Of a stretch of DNA of 64,000 nucleotides, positions 49,064 through 57,050 are shown in pieces. The notes beneath the pieces were generated by a model. It was not told the DNA's origin. It saw nothing but the letters and a program-made list of their open reading frames with translations, and did not search any database. The stretch comes from Gryllotalpicola ginsengisoli DSM 22003. Lineage in GTDB: Bacteria; Actinomycetota; Actinomycetes; Actinomycetales; Microbacteriaceae. A program made the position numbers and the translations under genes. Where the stretch lies: assembly GCF_000419445.1 (NCBI RefSeq), contig NZ_AULK01000001.1:62001-126000 (forward strand), given 5' to 3'. Within the stretch, counting starts at the first letter, position 1, and the number at the start of each line of letters is the position of its first letter.

Positions 49064-49879
49064 ATGACCAGGCCCGAACTCAACAAGGACACCCGGTTGT
49101 GCATCTCGCTCGCGGCGCGGCCGAGCAACCACGGCACCCGGTTCCACAACCGGCTGTACGAGCTGCTCGGGCTCGACTTCGTCTACAAGGCGATGACGAC
49201 GAGCGACATCGAGGCGGCGATCGGCGGGGTGCGGGCGCTCGGCATCCGCGGATGCTCCGTGTCGATGCCGTGGAAGGAGGCCGTCATTCCGCTGGTGGAC
49301 AGGCTCGACGCGTCGGCGGAGGCGATCCAGTCCGTCAACACGATCGTGAACGACGACGGGGTGCTCACCGCGTCGAACACGGACTACCTGGCGATCCGGC
49401 AGCTGATCCACCGGCACGAGCTCGACCCCGGCCTGCCCGTGCTGCTGCGCGGCAGCGGCGGCATGGGCCGGGCGGTCGCCGCCGCGTTCCGCGACGCGGG
49501 CTTCTCCGGCACGATCGTCGCGCGCAACCCGGTGGCCGGCCCGCGGCTCGCCGACGAGCTCGGCTGGGCGTGGGCGGCGCGGCCCGACGGGCTGACGGCG
49601 CCGCTGATCGTGAACGTCACCCCGCTCGGCATGCAGAGGGCGGATGCCGCGGTGCAGTCGTTCCCGGACGAAGCGGTGGCCGCCGCATCCGTCGTCTTCG
49701 ACGTGGTGGCCCTGCCGGCGGAGACGCCGCTCATCCGTGCCGCGCGCGCGGCGGGCAAGCACGTCGTGACCGGCGGCGAGGTGATCGCGCTGCAGGCGGC
49801 GGAGCAGTTCCGCCTCTACACGGGCGTCACCCCGACGCCGGAGCAGGTCGCCGAGGCCGAGGAGTACGCGAGCGCCTGA
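49064..49879 (+). CDS. Shikimate dehydrogenase-like protein
   Basis: A 271-residue two-domain protein of the AroE superfamily. The substrate-domain lysine (GCSVSMPWKEAV) and aspartate (SNTDYLAIR) are kept, but the N-terminal motif is SNHGTRFHN in place of the usual SLSPxxHN, and GxNVTxPxK has become GCSVSMPWK. The NADP loop is GSGGMGRAVA. It may reduce shikimate or a related acid; a canonical aroE may exist elsewhere. The ATG has GGGGAG upstream. Confidence 0.75.
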   Translation: MTRPELNKDTRLCISLAARPSNHGTRFHNRLYELLGLDFVYKAMTTSDIEAAIGGVRALGIRGCSVSMPWKEAVIPLVDRLDASAEAIQSVNTIVNDDGVLTASNTDYLAIRQLIHRHELDPGLPVLLRGSGGMGRAVAAAFRDAGFSGTIVARNPVAGPRLADELGWAWAARPDGLTAPLIVNVTPLGMQRADAAVQSFPDEAVAAASVVFDVVALPAETPLIRAARAAGKHVVTGGEVIALQAAEQFRLYTGVTPTPEQVAEAEEYASA

Positions 49880-49900
49880 GTCCGCCCTCCGCTCCGCGCC

Positions 49901-50581
49901 TCAGTGCGGGTGCTTGGCGGCGGCCATGGCGTTGTCGAACTCGCCGGGCTCGAGGGGCGCGCCCGGAAGCGGCGGCCGGTCGGTGGCGCGCAGCCCGTCC
50001 AGCAGCAGCCACAGGTACCGGTGCCAGATCGGCCGGCCGGTGGCCTCGCTCATGGCGTAGGCGTTGCCGAGCATCACCAGGATGGCGCCCAGGTCGGTGG
50101 GCGCGCAGTCGGCGCGGACGCAGCCGCGCGCCTTCGCCCGTTCGACCAGTTCGGTCAGCGGCACGACGAGGGCCTCGCGCAGCTCGGCGGCCTTGGCCGC
50201 GGGGGCTTCTGGCGGTGCCTCCGTCGCGCCGCGCGCCGTGAGCAGTTCGTAGAGGCCGCGGTCGTTCGCCTGCCGGGCGGCGGTCGTCTCGAGGAATCCG
50301 ACCAGCCCCTCCCACGGGTCGTCGGCCGCGAGCGCGTCGCGCGCGCTCTGGATCAGCTTGTCGAAGTCGTCGCTGAAGATCGCCGCGGCGAGCTCCTGCT
50401 TGTTCGCGAAGTGGCGGTAGGCGGTTCCGACGCCGACCCCCGCGTGTCGGGCGACGTCGTCGAGGGTCGCGTCGAGGCCGCGGGTGGCGAACACCTCGCG
50501 TCCCGCGTCGAGCAGCAGGCGGCGGTTTCGGGCCGCGTCCCGACGTAGCGGCCGGGTGGATCGATCCGAGGTCTGGGACAC
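49901..50581 (-). CDS. TetR-family repressor
   Basis: A 226-residue regulator with an N-terminal helix-turn-helix (RNRRLLLDAGREVFATRGLD, TLDDVARHAGVGVGTAYRHF) and a ligand-binding helical C-terminus. The GTG has a GAAGGAGG site 7 nt upstream. It follows the MFS exporter gene by 33 nt on the same strand, so it likely represses that pump and itself. A partial palindrome lies upstream of the pump gene. Confidence 0.88.
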   Translation of the reverse strand: MSQTSDRSTRPLRRDAARNRRLLLDAGREVFATRGLDATLDDVARHAGVGVGTAYRHFANKQELAAAIFSDDFDKLIQSARDALAADDPWEGLVGFLETTAARQANDRGLYELLTARGATEAPPEAPAAKAAELREALVVPLTELVERAKARGCVRADCAPTDLGAILVMLGNAYAMSEATGRPIWHRYLWLLLDGLRATDRPPLPGAPLEPGEFDNAMAAAKHPH

Positions 50582-50614
50582 CCCGTCCTCCTTCCCGGCC
50601 GCGACGTCGCGACC

Positions 50615-52141
50615 CTATGCGTGGATTATCTCGGGTTCGGCGCTGGAGTGCAGGAACTGCTCCGGCACGCCGCGGCGCAGCACGATGCCGGTCACGACGG
50701 CGCCGCCCAAGAAGATCGCCGCGGCGACCCAGAACGCGACCGAGTAGCCGTGCACCGCGCCTTCCGCCTGCACCGCGAGCTGCCCGGCCTTGTCGGTGGC
50801 CTGCGCGAGGTGATCGGTGATGTACCCGGTGACGGCGGTGGTCGCGATGGTGTTGAGCAGGGCGGTGCCGATGGATCCGCCGACCTGCTGCATCGTGTTC
50901 ACCGTGGCCGAGGCGACGCCGGCGTCGGAGGGGGCGACGCCGAGGGTCGAGACGCTCATCGCGATCGAGAACAGGGTGCCCATGCCGAGGCCGAGCAGGA
51001 TGAGGCTCGGCAGCACGTCGGCCGTGTAGTGGCCGGTGACGCCGATGCGGGTGAGCAGCGCGAGGGCGATCGCACCGAGCAGCATGCCGGCCGGCACGAG
51101 GATCTTCGGGCTGACGCGGCGCTGGATGCGCGGGATGATGATCGCCGCCATGAACACGATCGCGGCGGGCATCGGGAGGAACGCGACTCCCGTCTTGACG
51201 GCGCTGTAGCCCAGGTTGGCCTGCAGGTAGTAGGTCATGAACAGGAACACGCCGAACATGCCGGTGGTGGCGAGGAACATCGCGATGAGGCCGCCGCCGC
51301 GGGTGCGGTCGAGCAGGATGCGCAGCGGCAGCAGGGCGTGTTGCGAGAATCGCTCGATGACGACGAATGCGATCAGCAGCACGCCGGCGGCGATGAGCAT
51401 GCCGACCGTGACCGGGTCGCCCCAGCCGTCGGTGTCGGCGTGCGAGAACCCGTAGACCAGAGCGAACAGCCCCGCGGTGATCGTCAGGGCGCCCGGCAGG
51501 TCGAGCTTGGCGCGTGAGCCGCTGGCGCTGTGCCGCAGCAGCACGAAGGCGCCGATCAGGGCGGGCACGGCGAAGAAGATGTTGACGAACATGGTGGCCC
51601 GCCAGGAGAAGTACTCGGTGAGCACGCCGCCGAGCAGCAGGCCGAGCGCCGCGCCGCCGCCGCCGATCGCGCCGAAGATGCCGAAGGCGCGGCCGCGTTC
51701 GCGGCCGTCGCGGAACGTCGTGGTGAGGATGGCGAGCACGGCGGGGGCGAGGATCGCGCCGAATGCGCCTTGCACGACGCGGGCGACGACGAGCGTGGTG
51801 AAGCTGTCTGCGGCACCGCCGAGAGCGGATGCCGCGGCGAAGCCGGCGAGGCCGATGATGAGTGCCCACTTGCGGCCGAACAGGTCGGCGAGGCGCCCGG
51901 CGAAGAGCAGCAGGCTGCCGAAGGCGAGGGTGTAGCCGGTGATGATCCACTGGCGGTCGCTGTCGGAGAAGTCGAGCGCCTTCTGGGCGGTGGGCAGGGC
52001 GATGTTGACGACGGTGGAGTCGAGGATGACCATGAGCTGGCTCAGCGCCAGCACGACGAGGATAATCCAGCGGCGCGCGTGGTGGTGCTCCGCGTGCGGG
52101 TCGGGCGGCGCGACGGGCGCGGCCTGGGTGGTCGAAGACAT
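50615..52141 (-). CDS. MFS drug exporter, DHA2 (14-helix) family
   Basis: Proton-driven multidrug efflux protein of 508 residues with about fourteen membrane helices. Family motifs include LDSTVVNIALPTAQKAL in helix 1, LFAGRLADLFGRKWALI (motif A) and ARVVQGAFGAILAPAVLAI. The N-terminus is His-rich (HAEHHHARRW). It forms an operon with the downstream TetR gene. Substrates are unknown. Confidence 0.9.
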   Translation of the reverse strand: MSSTTQAAPVAPPDPHAEHHHARRWIILVVLALSQLMVILDSTVVNIALPTAQKALDFSDSDRQWIITGYTLAFGSLLLFAGRLADLFGRKWALIIGLAGFAAASALGGAADSFTTLVVARVVQGAFGAILAPAVLAILTTTFRDGRERGRAFGIFGAIGGGGAALGLLLGGVLTEYFSWRATMFVNIFFAVPALIGAFVLLRHSASGSRAKLDLPGALTITAGLFALVYGFSHADTDGWGDPVTVGMLIAAGVLLIAFVVIERFSQHALLPLRILLDRTRGGGLIAMFLATTGMFGVFLFMTYYLQANLGYSAVKTGVAFLPMPAAIVFMAAIIIPRIQRRVSPKILVPAGMLLGAIALALLTRIGVTGHYTADVLPSLILLGLGMGTLFSIAMSVSTLGVAPSDAGVASATVNTMQQVGGSIGTALLNTIATTAVTGYITDHLAQATDKAGQLAVQAEGAVHGYSVAFWVAAAIFLGGAVVTGIVLRRGVPEQFLHSSAEPEIIHA

Positions 52142-52220
52142 GAGGGCTCCCGGAGACTGGATGACGGGGATTCGAGGGGATTTAGTGGAGGAACTGGCTC
52201 CGGATAACGGTAGGGCCCGA

Positions 52221-52233
52221 GCGGATATTCCGC
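52221..52233. promoter_or_regulatory. Possible operator upstream of the MFS gene
   Basis: GCGGA and TCCGC flank TAT in the 176-nt gap between the divergent MFS and LLM genes. TetR-type repressors often bind such short palindromes; the assignment to the neighbouring TetR protein is inference. The rest of the gap shows no coding frame. Confidence 0.35.
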
Positions 52234-52317
52234 CCCCGGCTCGGCTGGGAGTCTCATCCGTGCTTCGATGGGGTCTCGACTGACCGACGTGGGCCGTCGG
52301 CGGGAGAGGAGATCGCG

Positions 52318-53376
52318 ATGGGGCGAGCCAGGCTGGGTGTGATGCTCGGGTACGCGCAGGACTTCCTGCAGGTGGCGCAGGAGGTGCCCGACTTCGAAGC
52401 GGCCGGGGTCGAGCTCTTCGGGGTGAGCGAGACCTACTCCTTCGACGCCGTGAGCCAGCTCGGCTACCTCGCCGCGCTGACGAAGTCCGCGGCGCTGGCG
52501 AGCGACATCCTGCCGATCTACTCGCGCACGCCCGCGCTGCTCGCCATGACGGCGGCGGGGCTCGACCATCTCACCGGCGGTCGTTTCGAGCTCGGTCTCG
52601 GCTCGAGCGGCGCCCAGGTCGTCGAGGGATTCCACGGCGTGCCGTTCGACGCGCCGCTCGGGCGCACGCGGGAGATCATCGAGATCTGCCGGAAGGTGTG
52701 GCGCCGCGAGACGCTCGAGCACCACGGCAGGTACTACGAGCTGCCGCTGCCTCCCTCTGCGCCCGGCGCCGTCGGCGCCGGCAAGGCGCTGCGGCTGATC
52801 AACCACCCCGACCGCCCCGCCGTGCCGGTGCACATCGCCGCGCTGTCGCCGAAGTCGGTCGCGCAGGCCGCCGAGATCGCCGACGGCTGGACGCCGATCT
52901 TCTACCACCCCGAGCGGGCGGCCTCCGTCTGGGGAGACGCGTTGGCGAAGGGCGCCGCCAAGCGCTCGCCCGAGCTCGGGAAGCTCGACGTGATCGTGCC
53001 GGTGCCGCTCTACCTCGGCGAGTTCACCGACTACGCGCTGATGGGCGTGCGGCAGCAGATCGCGCTCTACGTCGGCGGCATGGGGGCCCGCGGCCGCAAC
53101 TTCTACTACGACCTGGCGGTGCGCTACGGCTACGAGCAGGAGGCGGCGCAGATCCAGTCCCTCTTCCTCGCCGGCGAGAAGGACGACGCGGCGTTCGCGG
53201 TGCCGGAGGAGCTGGCCCGCGCCGTTTCGCTCATCGGCTCGAGGGACGAGGTGGAGGAGCGGGTCGAGGCGCTGCTCGCGGCCGGGGCGACCACGCTGTC
53301 GGTGCAGCCGCTCGACCGCACGCATGAGGAGCGGGTGGAGGCGCTGCGCGTGCTGCGGGAGATCCTCGATCGCTGA
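52318..53376 (+). CDS. LLM-class flavin-dependent oxidoreductase
   Basis: A 352-residue TIM-barrel oxidoreductase of the luciferase-like group, which uses FMN or coenzyme F420. Typical stretches are ELFGVSETYSFDAVSQLGYL, DHLTGGRFELGLGSSGAQVV and AEIADGWTPIF. The ATG has a GGGAGAGGAG site. It is divergent to the MFS pump, but no functional link is visible. Cofactor choice cannot be settled from sequence alone. Confidence 0.85.
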   Translation: MGRARLGVMLGYAQDFLQVAQEVPDFEAAGVELFGVSETYSFDAVSQLGYLAALTKSAALASDILPIYSRTPALLAMTAAGLDHLTGGRFELGLGSSGAQVVEGFHGVPFDAPLGRTREIIEICRKVWRRETLEHHGRYYELPLPPSAPGAVGAGKALRLINHPDRPAVPVHIAALSPKSVAQAAEIADGWTPIFYHPERAASVWGDALAKGAAKRSPELGKLDVIVPVPLYLGEFTDYALMGVRQQIALYVGGMGARGRNFYYDLAVRYGYEQEAAQIQSLFLAGEKDDAAFAVPEELARAVSLIGSRDEVEERVEALLAAGATTLSVQPLDRTHEERVEALRVLREILDR

Positions 53377-53420
53377 AGAGGGCGAAGGATGCGGGGAGCC
53401 CTTGCGGCAGCATCCGATAA

Positions 53421-53440
53421 GTGCAACTCTGTGGTTGCAC
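53421..53440. promoter_or_regulatory. Operator of the SRPBCC-ArsR pair
   Basis: GTGCAAC (53421-53427) and GTTGCAC (53434-53440) are a perfect 7-bp inverted repeat with a 6-nt spacer, 16 nt before the SRPBCC start. Size and position fit an autoregulatory ArsR-type operator. Confidence 0.7.
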
Positions 53441-53456
53441 GTGAAGGGAGGTCGCC

Positions 53457-53939
53457 ATGTCGACCACGGAAGTGAAGGACCGCATCACGGCGCGCGTCGA
53501 GATCGACGCGCCCCTCGAGACCGTCTGGGCGCTCGTCAGCGAGCCGGGCTGGTGGATCAATGACGGCGAGCTCGAGCAGCATCGCATCGAGACCGAGACG
53601 ACCGGCGACGGGGGTGTGGTGGCGACGGTGCACAGCAGGGCGCACGGCGCCTGGCGCGTCGCGGTCGTCGAGCTGCGGCAGAACGAGTTCGCCGCGTTCC
53701 GCTGGGCGCCGCACCCGGCCGCCGAGCGCGACGCCACCGGGCCGCACGGGTCGACGCTGGTCGAGTTCACCCTCGCCGAATTGGGCGGCACCGTGACCGT
53801 CGAGGTCAACGAGACGGGCTTCGCCGCGCTGCCCATCCCGGCCGAGAGCATCGCCGCGAACCACCGGGAGAACACCGAGGGATGGGGTCAGGAGCTCGCC
53901 GCGCTGCGCACGGCCGCCGAGCGCGCCGGCGCGATATGA
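53457..53939 (+). CDS. SRPBCC (AHSA1/START-like) domain protein
   Basis: A 160-residue small-molecule-binding fold: ITARVEIDAPLETVWALVSEPGWWIND at the start (first strand and helix), TLVEFTLAELGGTVTVEVNE in the middle and a C-terminal helix with NHRENTEGWGQELAAL that closes the cavity. The ATG has a GGGAGG site. It overlaps the ArsR gene as ATGA. The ligand is unknown; paired ArsR/SRPBCC genes are common and seem to form small stress-response switches. Confidence 0.85.
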   Translation: MSTTEVKDRITARVEIDAPLETVWALVSEPGWWINDGELEQHRIETETTGDGGVVATVHSRAHGAWRVAVVELRQNEFAAFRWAPHPAAERDATGPHGSTLVEFTLAELGGTVTVEVNETGFAALPIPAESIAANHRENTEGWGQELAALRTAAERAGAI

Positions 53940-54259
53940 ACGCCGTCGCCGTCTTGACCGCGCTGGCCGAGCCGTCGAAGCGAGCCGTGCTGAACGAGCT
54001 GGCGACGAGCGGTCCGGCGAGCGCGTCGCGACTGGCCGAACGGATGCCGCTGACCCGGCAGGCGCTCGTCAAGCATCTGACCGCGCTCGAGTCGGCCGGG
54101 CTGGTCGGCCGCTCCCGCCGCGGGCGCGAGCACGTGTTCGCCGCGCGGCCGGAGGCCCTGGTCGGCACGGCGCGCTGGCTGGAATCGCTCGCGGAGTCGT
54201 GGCAGGGGCAGCTCGGTGCGCTGAAGCGCGCGGCGGAGGGCGCGGCACCCCCCTCATAG
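53936..54259 (+). CDS. ArsR-family regulator
   Basis: A 107-residue winged helix protein: VLTALAEPSKRAVLNELATS, ASRLAERMPLTRQALVKHLTAL (recognition helix) and VGRSRRGREHVFAARPEAL (wing). No cysteine pair for metal sensing is visible, so it probably senses something other than a thiophilic metal. The start overlaps the SRPBCC stop; the operon has a perfect palindrome upstream. Its end overlaps the convergent hydrolase by 6 nt. Confidence 0.88.
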   Translation: MNAVAVLTALAEPSKRAVLNELATSGPASASRLAERMPLTRQALVKHLTALESAGLVGRSRRGREHVFAARPEALVGTARWLESLAESWQGQLGALKRAAEGAAPPS

Positions 54260-55438
54260 CCCGGCGAAGAACTCACGCAGGTCCGCGACGATCAGCTCGG
54301 GGTCGGTCTGGTAGGCGAAGTGCCCGCCCGAGGGCATCTCGGTGTAGCGCACGAGGTTCATCGAGCGCTCGACGCAGGCGCGGATGGTGCGGAAGTCCTG
54401 CGGGAACACCGCCACCGCCGTCGGCACGCTGACCGGAACGTCACGGTAGCCGGCGCCGGTGAGGGAGTTCTCCCGGTAGCTGCGCGCCGCCGATCCCGCC
54501 GTGCGCGTGAACCAGTACACGCTGAGGTGGGTGAGATAGCTGTCGACGTCGACGTATGCGGCGTACTCGCCGAAGCCGCTCCACAGCTCGGCGTTCCAGG
54601 CCAGCAGGCCGGCAGGGGAGTCCTCCAGCGCGTAGGCCAGGGTCTGCGGGCGGGTCTGGTGGATGCTCTGATAGCCGGCCTTCGACCGGAACTCGGCGGT
54701 GGATCCCGTGGAGAGGCTGGCCAGGTCGGCGTCGGTGAGTCTCGCGCGCTCGCCGGGGTCGCCGGTGGGGAACGCGAACACCTGCATCAGGTGCACGCCC
54801 ACCAGGCCGTCGGGTGCGAGCGCGCCGAGCTCACGGCCAGTCAGCGCGCCGATGTCCTTGCCCGCCGCGCCCCAGCGCGCATAGCCGAGCCGCCGCATCA
54901 GCTCGGCGGTCACGCGCGCGTGCCGTGCCGCATCCCAGCCGAGGCCGGTCGTCGGGCCGCCGAAACCGAAGCCCGGCGCCGAGGGCACGACGACATGGAA
55001 CGCCGGCGCTCCCGGCGCCCCGTGTGCAGCCGGTTCGGTGAGGAGGCCCACCACGTGCTCGAACTCGAGCACGGTGGCCGGCCAGCCGTGCATGAGCACG
55101 AGCGGCAGAGCACCCGGCTCGCTCGAGCGCACGTGCCAGAAGTGCATCGTCTGCCCCTCGAGCTGCGTCGTGAACTGGGGGAACGCGTTCAGCCGGCGCT
55201 GCGCGGCGTCGAAGTCGAAGCCGTCGCGCCAGCGATCGGCCCAGGCGCGCACCGTCGCGGCGGGCATGCCCCAGTCGGCGCCCGTTCCCGTCGGCTCGAC
55301 CGGCCAGCGGGTGCGGGAGAGTCTGGCCCGCAGTTCGTCGATCTCCGCGGGATCGAACCGGACCGTGAAGGGCGTGACGGCCGCACCGGCATCCGTCATG
55401 GTGTCGCCGGTCGTCACGAGTTGCTGCTTGTCGCTCAT
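54254..55438 (-). CDS. Epoxide hydrolase-like alpha/beta hydrolase
   Basis: A 394-residue protein with the N-terminal EHN domain (PFTVRFDPAEIDELRARLSR), the oxyanion motif LMHGWPATVLEFEHV, a nucleophile region AAGKDIGALTGRELG with an aspartate, and the C-terminal histidine in PSGGHFAYQTDPE. This matches microsomal-type epoxide hydrolases. The ATG has AAGGGG 7 nt upstream. A WYL regulator is transcribed divergently and may control it. The substrate is unknown. Confidence 0.85.
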   Translation of the reverse strand: MSDKQQLVTTGDTMTDAGAAVTPFTVRFDPAEIDELRARLSRTRWPVEPTGTGADWGMPAATVRAWADRWRDGFDFDAAQRRLNAFPQFTTQLEGQTMHFWHVRSSEPGALPLVLMHGWPATVLEFEHVVGLLTEPAAHGAPGAPAFHVVVPSAPGFGFGGPTTGLGWDAARHARVTAELMRRLGYARWGAAGKDIGALTGRELGALAPDGLVGVHLMQVFAFPTGDPGERARLTDADLASLSTGSTAEFRSKAGYQSIHQTRPQTLAYALEDSPAGLLAWNAELWSGFGEYAAYVDVDSYLTHLSVYWFTRTAGSAARSYRENSLTGAGYRDVPVSVPTAVAVFPQDFRTIRACVERSMNLVRYTEMPSGGHFAYQTDPELIVADLREFFAGL

Positions 55439-55493
55439 CGAAGAACCCCTTTTCGCCGATCGGGTGATCGTTCGATGGCGATGCTCGTGCGTC

Positions 55494-55516
55494 ATCAGGC
55501 CAGGTTCCGTCCTGAT
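55494..55516. promoter_or_regulatory. Inverted repeat between the hydrolase and WYL genes
   Basis: ATCAGG and CCTGAT face each other over 11 nt, with a nested CAGG/CCTG pair inside. It lies in the 97-nt divergent gap, close to the WYL start, and may be the WYL operator. Confidence 0.4.
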
Positions 55517-55535
55517 CGGGAGGATCATGGAGGGC

Positions 55536-56504
55536 ATGGCGGAGACGGCGCGGCGCCTGCTCAGGCTGCTCGGGCTGCTGCAGGTGCAGCGGGACTGGAC
55601 GGGCCCCGAACTGGCCGGGCGGCTCGAGGTCAGCGAGCGCACCGTGCGACGCGACGTGGACCGGCTGCGCGAGCTCGGCTATCCGATCGACGCGAGGCGC
55701 GGCCCGGTCGGCGGGTATCGGCTGGCGGCCGGCAGCGCGATGCCCCCGCTGCTGCTCGACGACGACGAGGCGGTGGCGATCGCCGTTGCCCTCAGCACGA
55801 CCACCCGGGCCGCCGTGACCGGCATGGCCGAGTCCGCTCTTCGCGCGCTGGCCAAGCTGCAGCAGGTGATGCCGCCGCTGCTGCGTGCGCAGGTCGCGGC
55901 GCTCGCCGAGACCACCGTGGCGATCCCGCCCGACTTCGCGGTCGCCGAAATCGACACGGAGACCCTCTCGACCCTGGCGACCGCGGCGCGCTCCCACCAG
56001 CTCGCCCGCTTCGACTACACGGCCCACGGCGGCCAGGCGACCGTGCGCCGCACCGAGCCCCAGCGGCTCGTGGTCTGGGACCGGCGCTGGTACCTGCTCG
56101 CCTGGGACCTAGACCGTCACGATTGGCGCCGATTCCGCGTCGACCGGATCGGGCACATCCGCAGCCCGCTCGGCCCGCGGTTCACGCCGCGCGAGGTGCC
56201 CGACGACATCGCCACCGCGGTCGCCCGCGACATCGCGACGGCGGGGTTCGGTGTCACGGCTCGGGTCGTCGTGCGCGCACCCGCATCCGCGGTGGCTGCC
56301 CGCGTGCCGCCGGCCGTCGGCCCTATCGAGGCGCTCGGCCCGTCGAGCGCGCGCCTGTCGACGGGGGCCGAGAACGTCGAGGTGCTCGCGCTGTATCTCG
56401 GCATGCTCGGCGCCGACTTCGAGGTGACCGGCCCGCCGGAGCTCATCGCCCAGCTGCGGCGGCTGTCCGAGCGGTACGCGCGGGCAGCGGATGCTGCACG
56501 CTGA
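55536..56504 (+). CDS. WYL-domain transcriptional regulator (YafY type)
   Basis: A 322-residue regulator. The N-terminal helix-turn-helix is RLLRLLGLLQVQRDWTGPEL and VSERTVRRDVDRLRELGYPI, followed by GPVGGYRLAAG. The WYL domain contains RTEPQRLVVWDRRWYLLAWD. A C-terminal WCX-like extension ends the protein. ATG 55536 fits the family start; ATG 55527 with GGGAGG 3 nt upstream is an alternative. It is divergent from the epoxide hydrolase, its likely target. Confidence 0.88.
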   Translation: MAETARRLLRLLGLLQVQRDWTGPELAGRLEVSERTVRRDVDRLRELGYPIDARRGPVGGYRLAAGSAMPPLLLDDDEAVAIAVALSTTTRAAVTGMAESALRALAKLQQVMPPLLRAQVAALAETTVAIPPDFAVAEIDTETLSTLATAARSHQLARFDYTAHGGQATVRRTEPQRLVVWDRRWYLLAWDLDRHDWRRFRVDRIGHIRSPLGPRFTPREVPDDIATAVARDIATAGFGVTARVVVRAPASAVAARVPPAVGPIEALGPSSARLSTGAENVEVLALYLGMLGADFEVTGPPELIAQLRRLSERYARAADAAR

Positions 56505-56528
56505 CCGGCCGCGCGGCCCTGGCCGGCT

Positions 56529-57020
56529 TCAGTCGAAAGCCCCGCCGAGCGGGATCGCCGCGACGACCCGGCGGCGGCGCGCGTCGCCCTCCGGGCGCAT
56601 GTCGACCACCGCGAGCTGGGCGAGGGTGACGGATGCGCCGGGCTCGAGCCCGCCCGCGTGCTGATCCGTGACGTGCGGGCGGTAGTTCCCGGGCCCGACG
56701 TGGCTCAGCCGCACCCCGGGCCGCAGGAACCGGTCGACGGCGCCGAGCACGTCGACGTGCAGCGCCTCGAGTTCCTCGCTCGGCTCGATGGTCGTCACCG
56801 GCACGTCGCCGCGGCGGCCGAACCCCGCCCGTGGCCCGGCCACTGCGGGCACCGGCTCGTGGCCCTGGGCGGCGGCGCGGATGCCCTCGAGCACGGCCTC
56901 GGGCGGAGCATCCGTCTCGAACGGCGGGATCAGCGTGACGTGTGGCGGCCACGCATCACGGCGGAACTCGGCACCGGCCTGGAGCGGGGCGAGCGGCAGC
57001 ACGACGACGTAGGAGCGCAT
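56529..57020 (-). CDS. 2H phosphoesterase / 2'-5' RNA ligase-like protein
   Basis: A 163-residue protein with two HxT motifs, PPHVTLIPPFET near residues 25-36 and YRPHVTDQH near residue 115. Paired HxT motifs about 90 residues apart define the 2H superfamily, which includes LigT/ThpR cyclic phosphodiesterases. The ATG is 7 nt after TAGCCT and also has GGGAG. Substrate is unknown; 2',3'-cyclic phosphate RNA ends or cyclic nucleotide-like compounds are typical. Confidence 0.75.
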   Translation of the reverse strand: MRSYVVVLPLAPLQAGAEFRRDAWPPHVTLIPPFETDAPPEAVLEGIRAAAQGHEPVPAVAGPRAGFGRRGDVPVTTIEPSEELEALHVDVLGAVDRFLRPGVRLSHVGPGNYRPHVTDQHAGGLEPGASVTLAQLAVVDMRPEGDARRRRVVAAIPLGGAFD

Positions 57021-57027
57021 GGCTCCC

Positions 57028-57033
57028 AGGCTA
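57028..57033 (-). promoter_or_regulatory. Putative -10 of the 2H phosphoesterase gene
   Basis: Minus-strand TAGCCT, then 7 nt, then ATG. The 7 nt (GGGAGCC) also resemble a ribosome site, so the transcript may be leaderless or simply short. Confidence 0.4.
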
Positions 57034-57050
57034 GGCGGGGGAGCGCGCTG

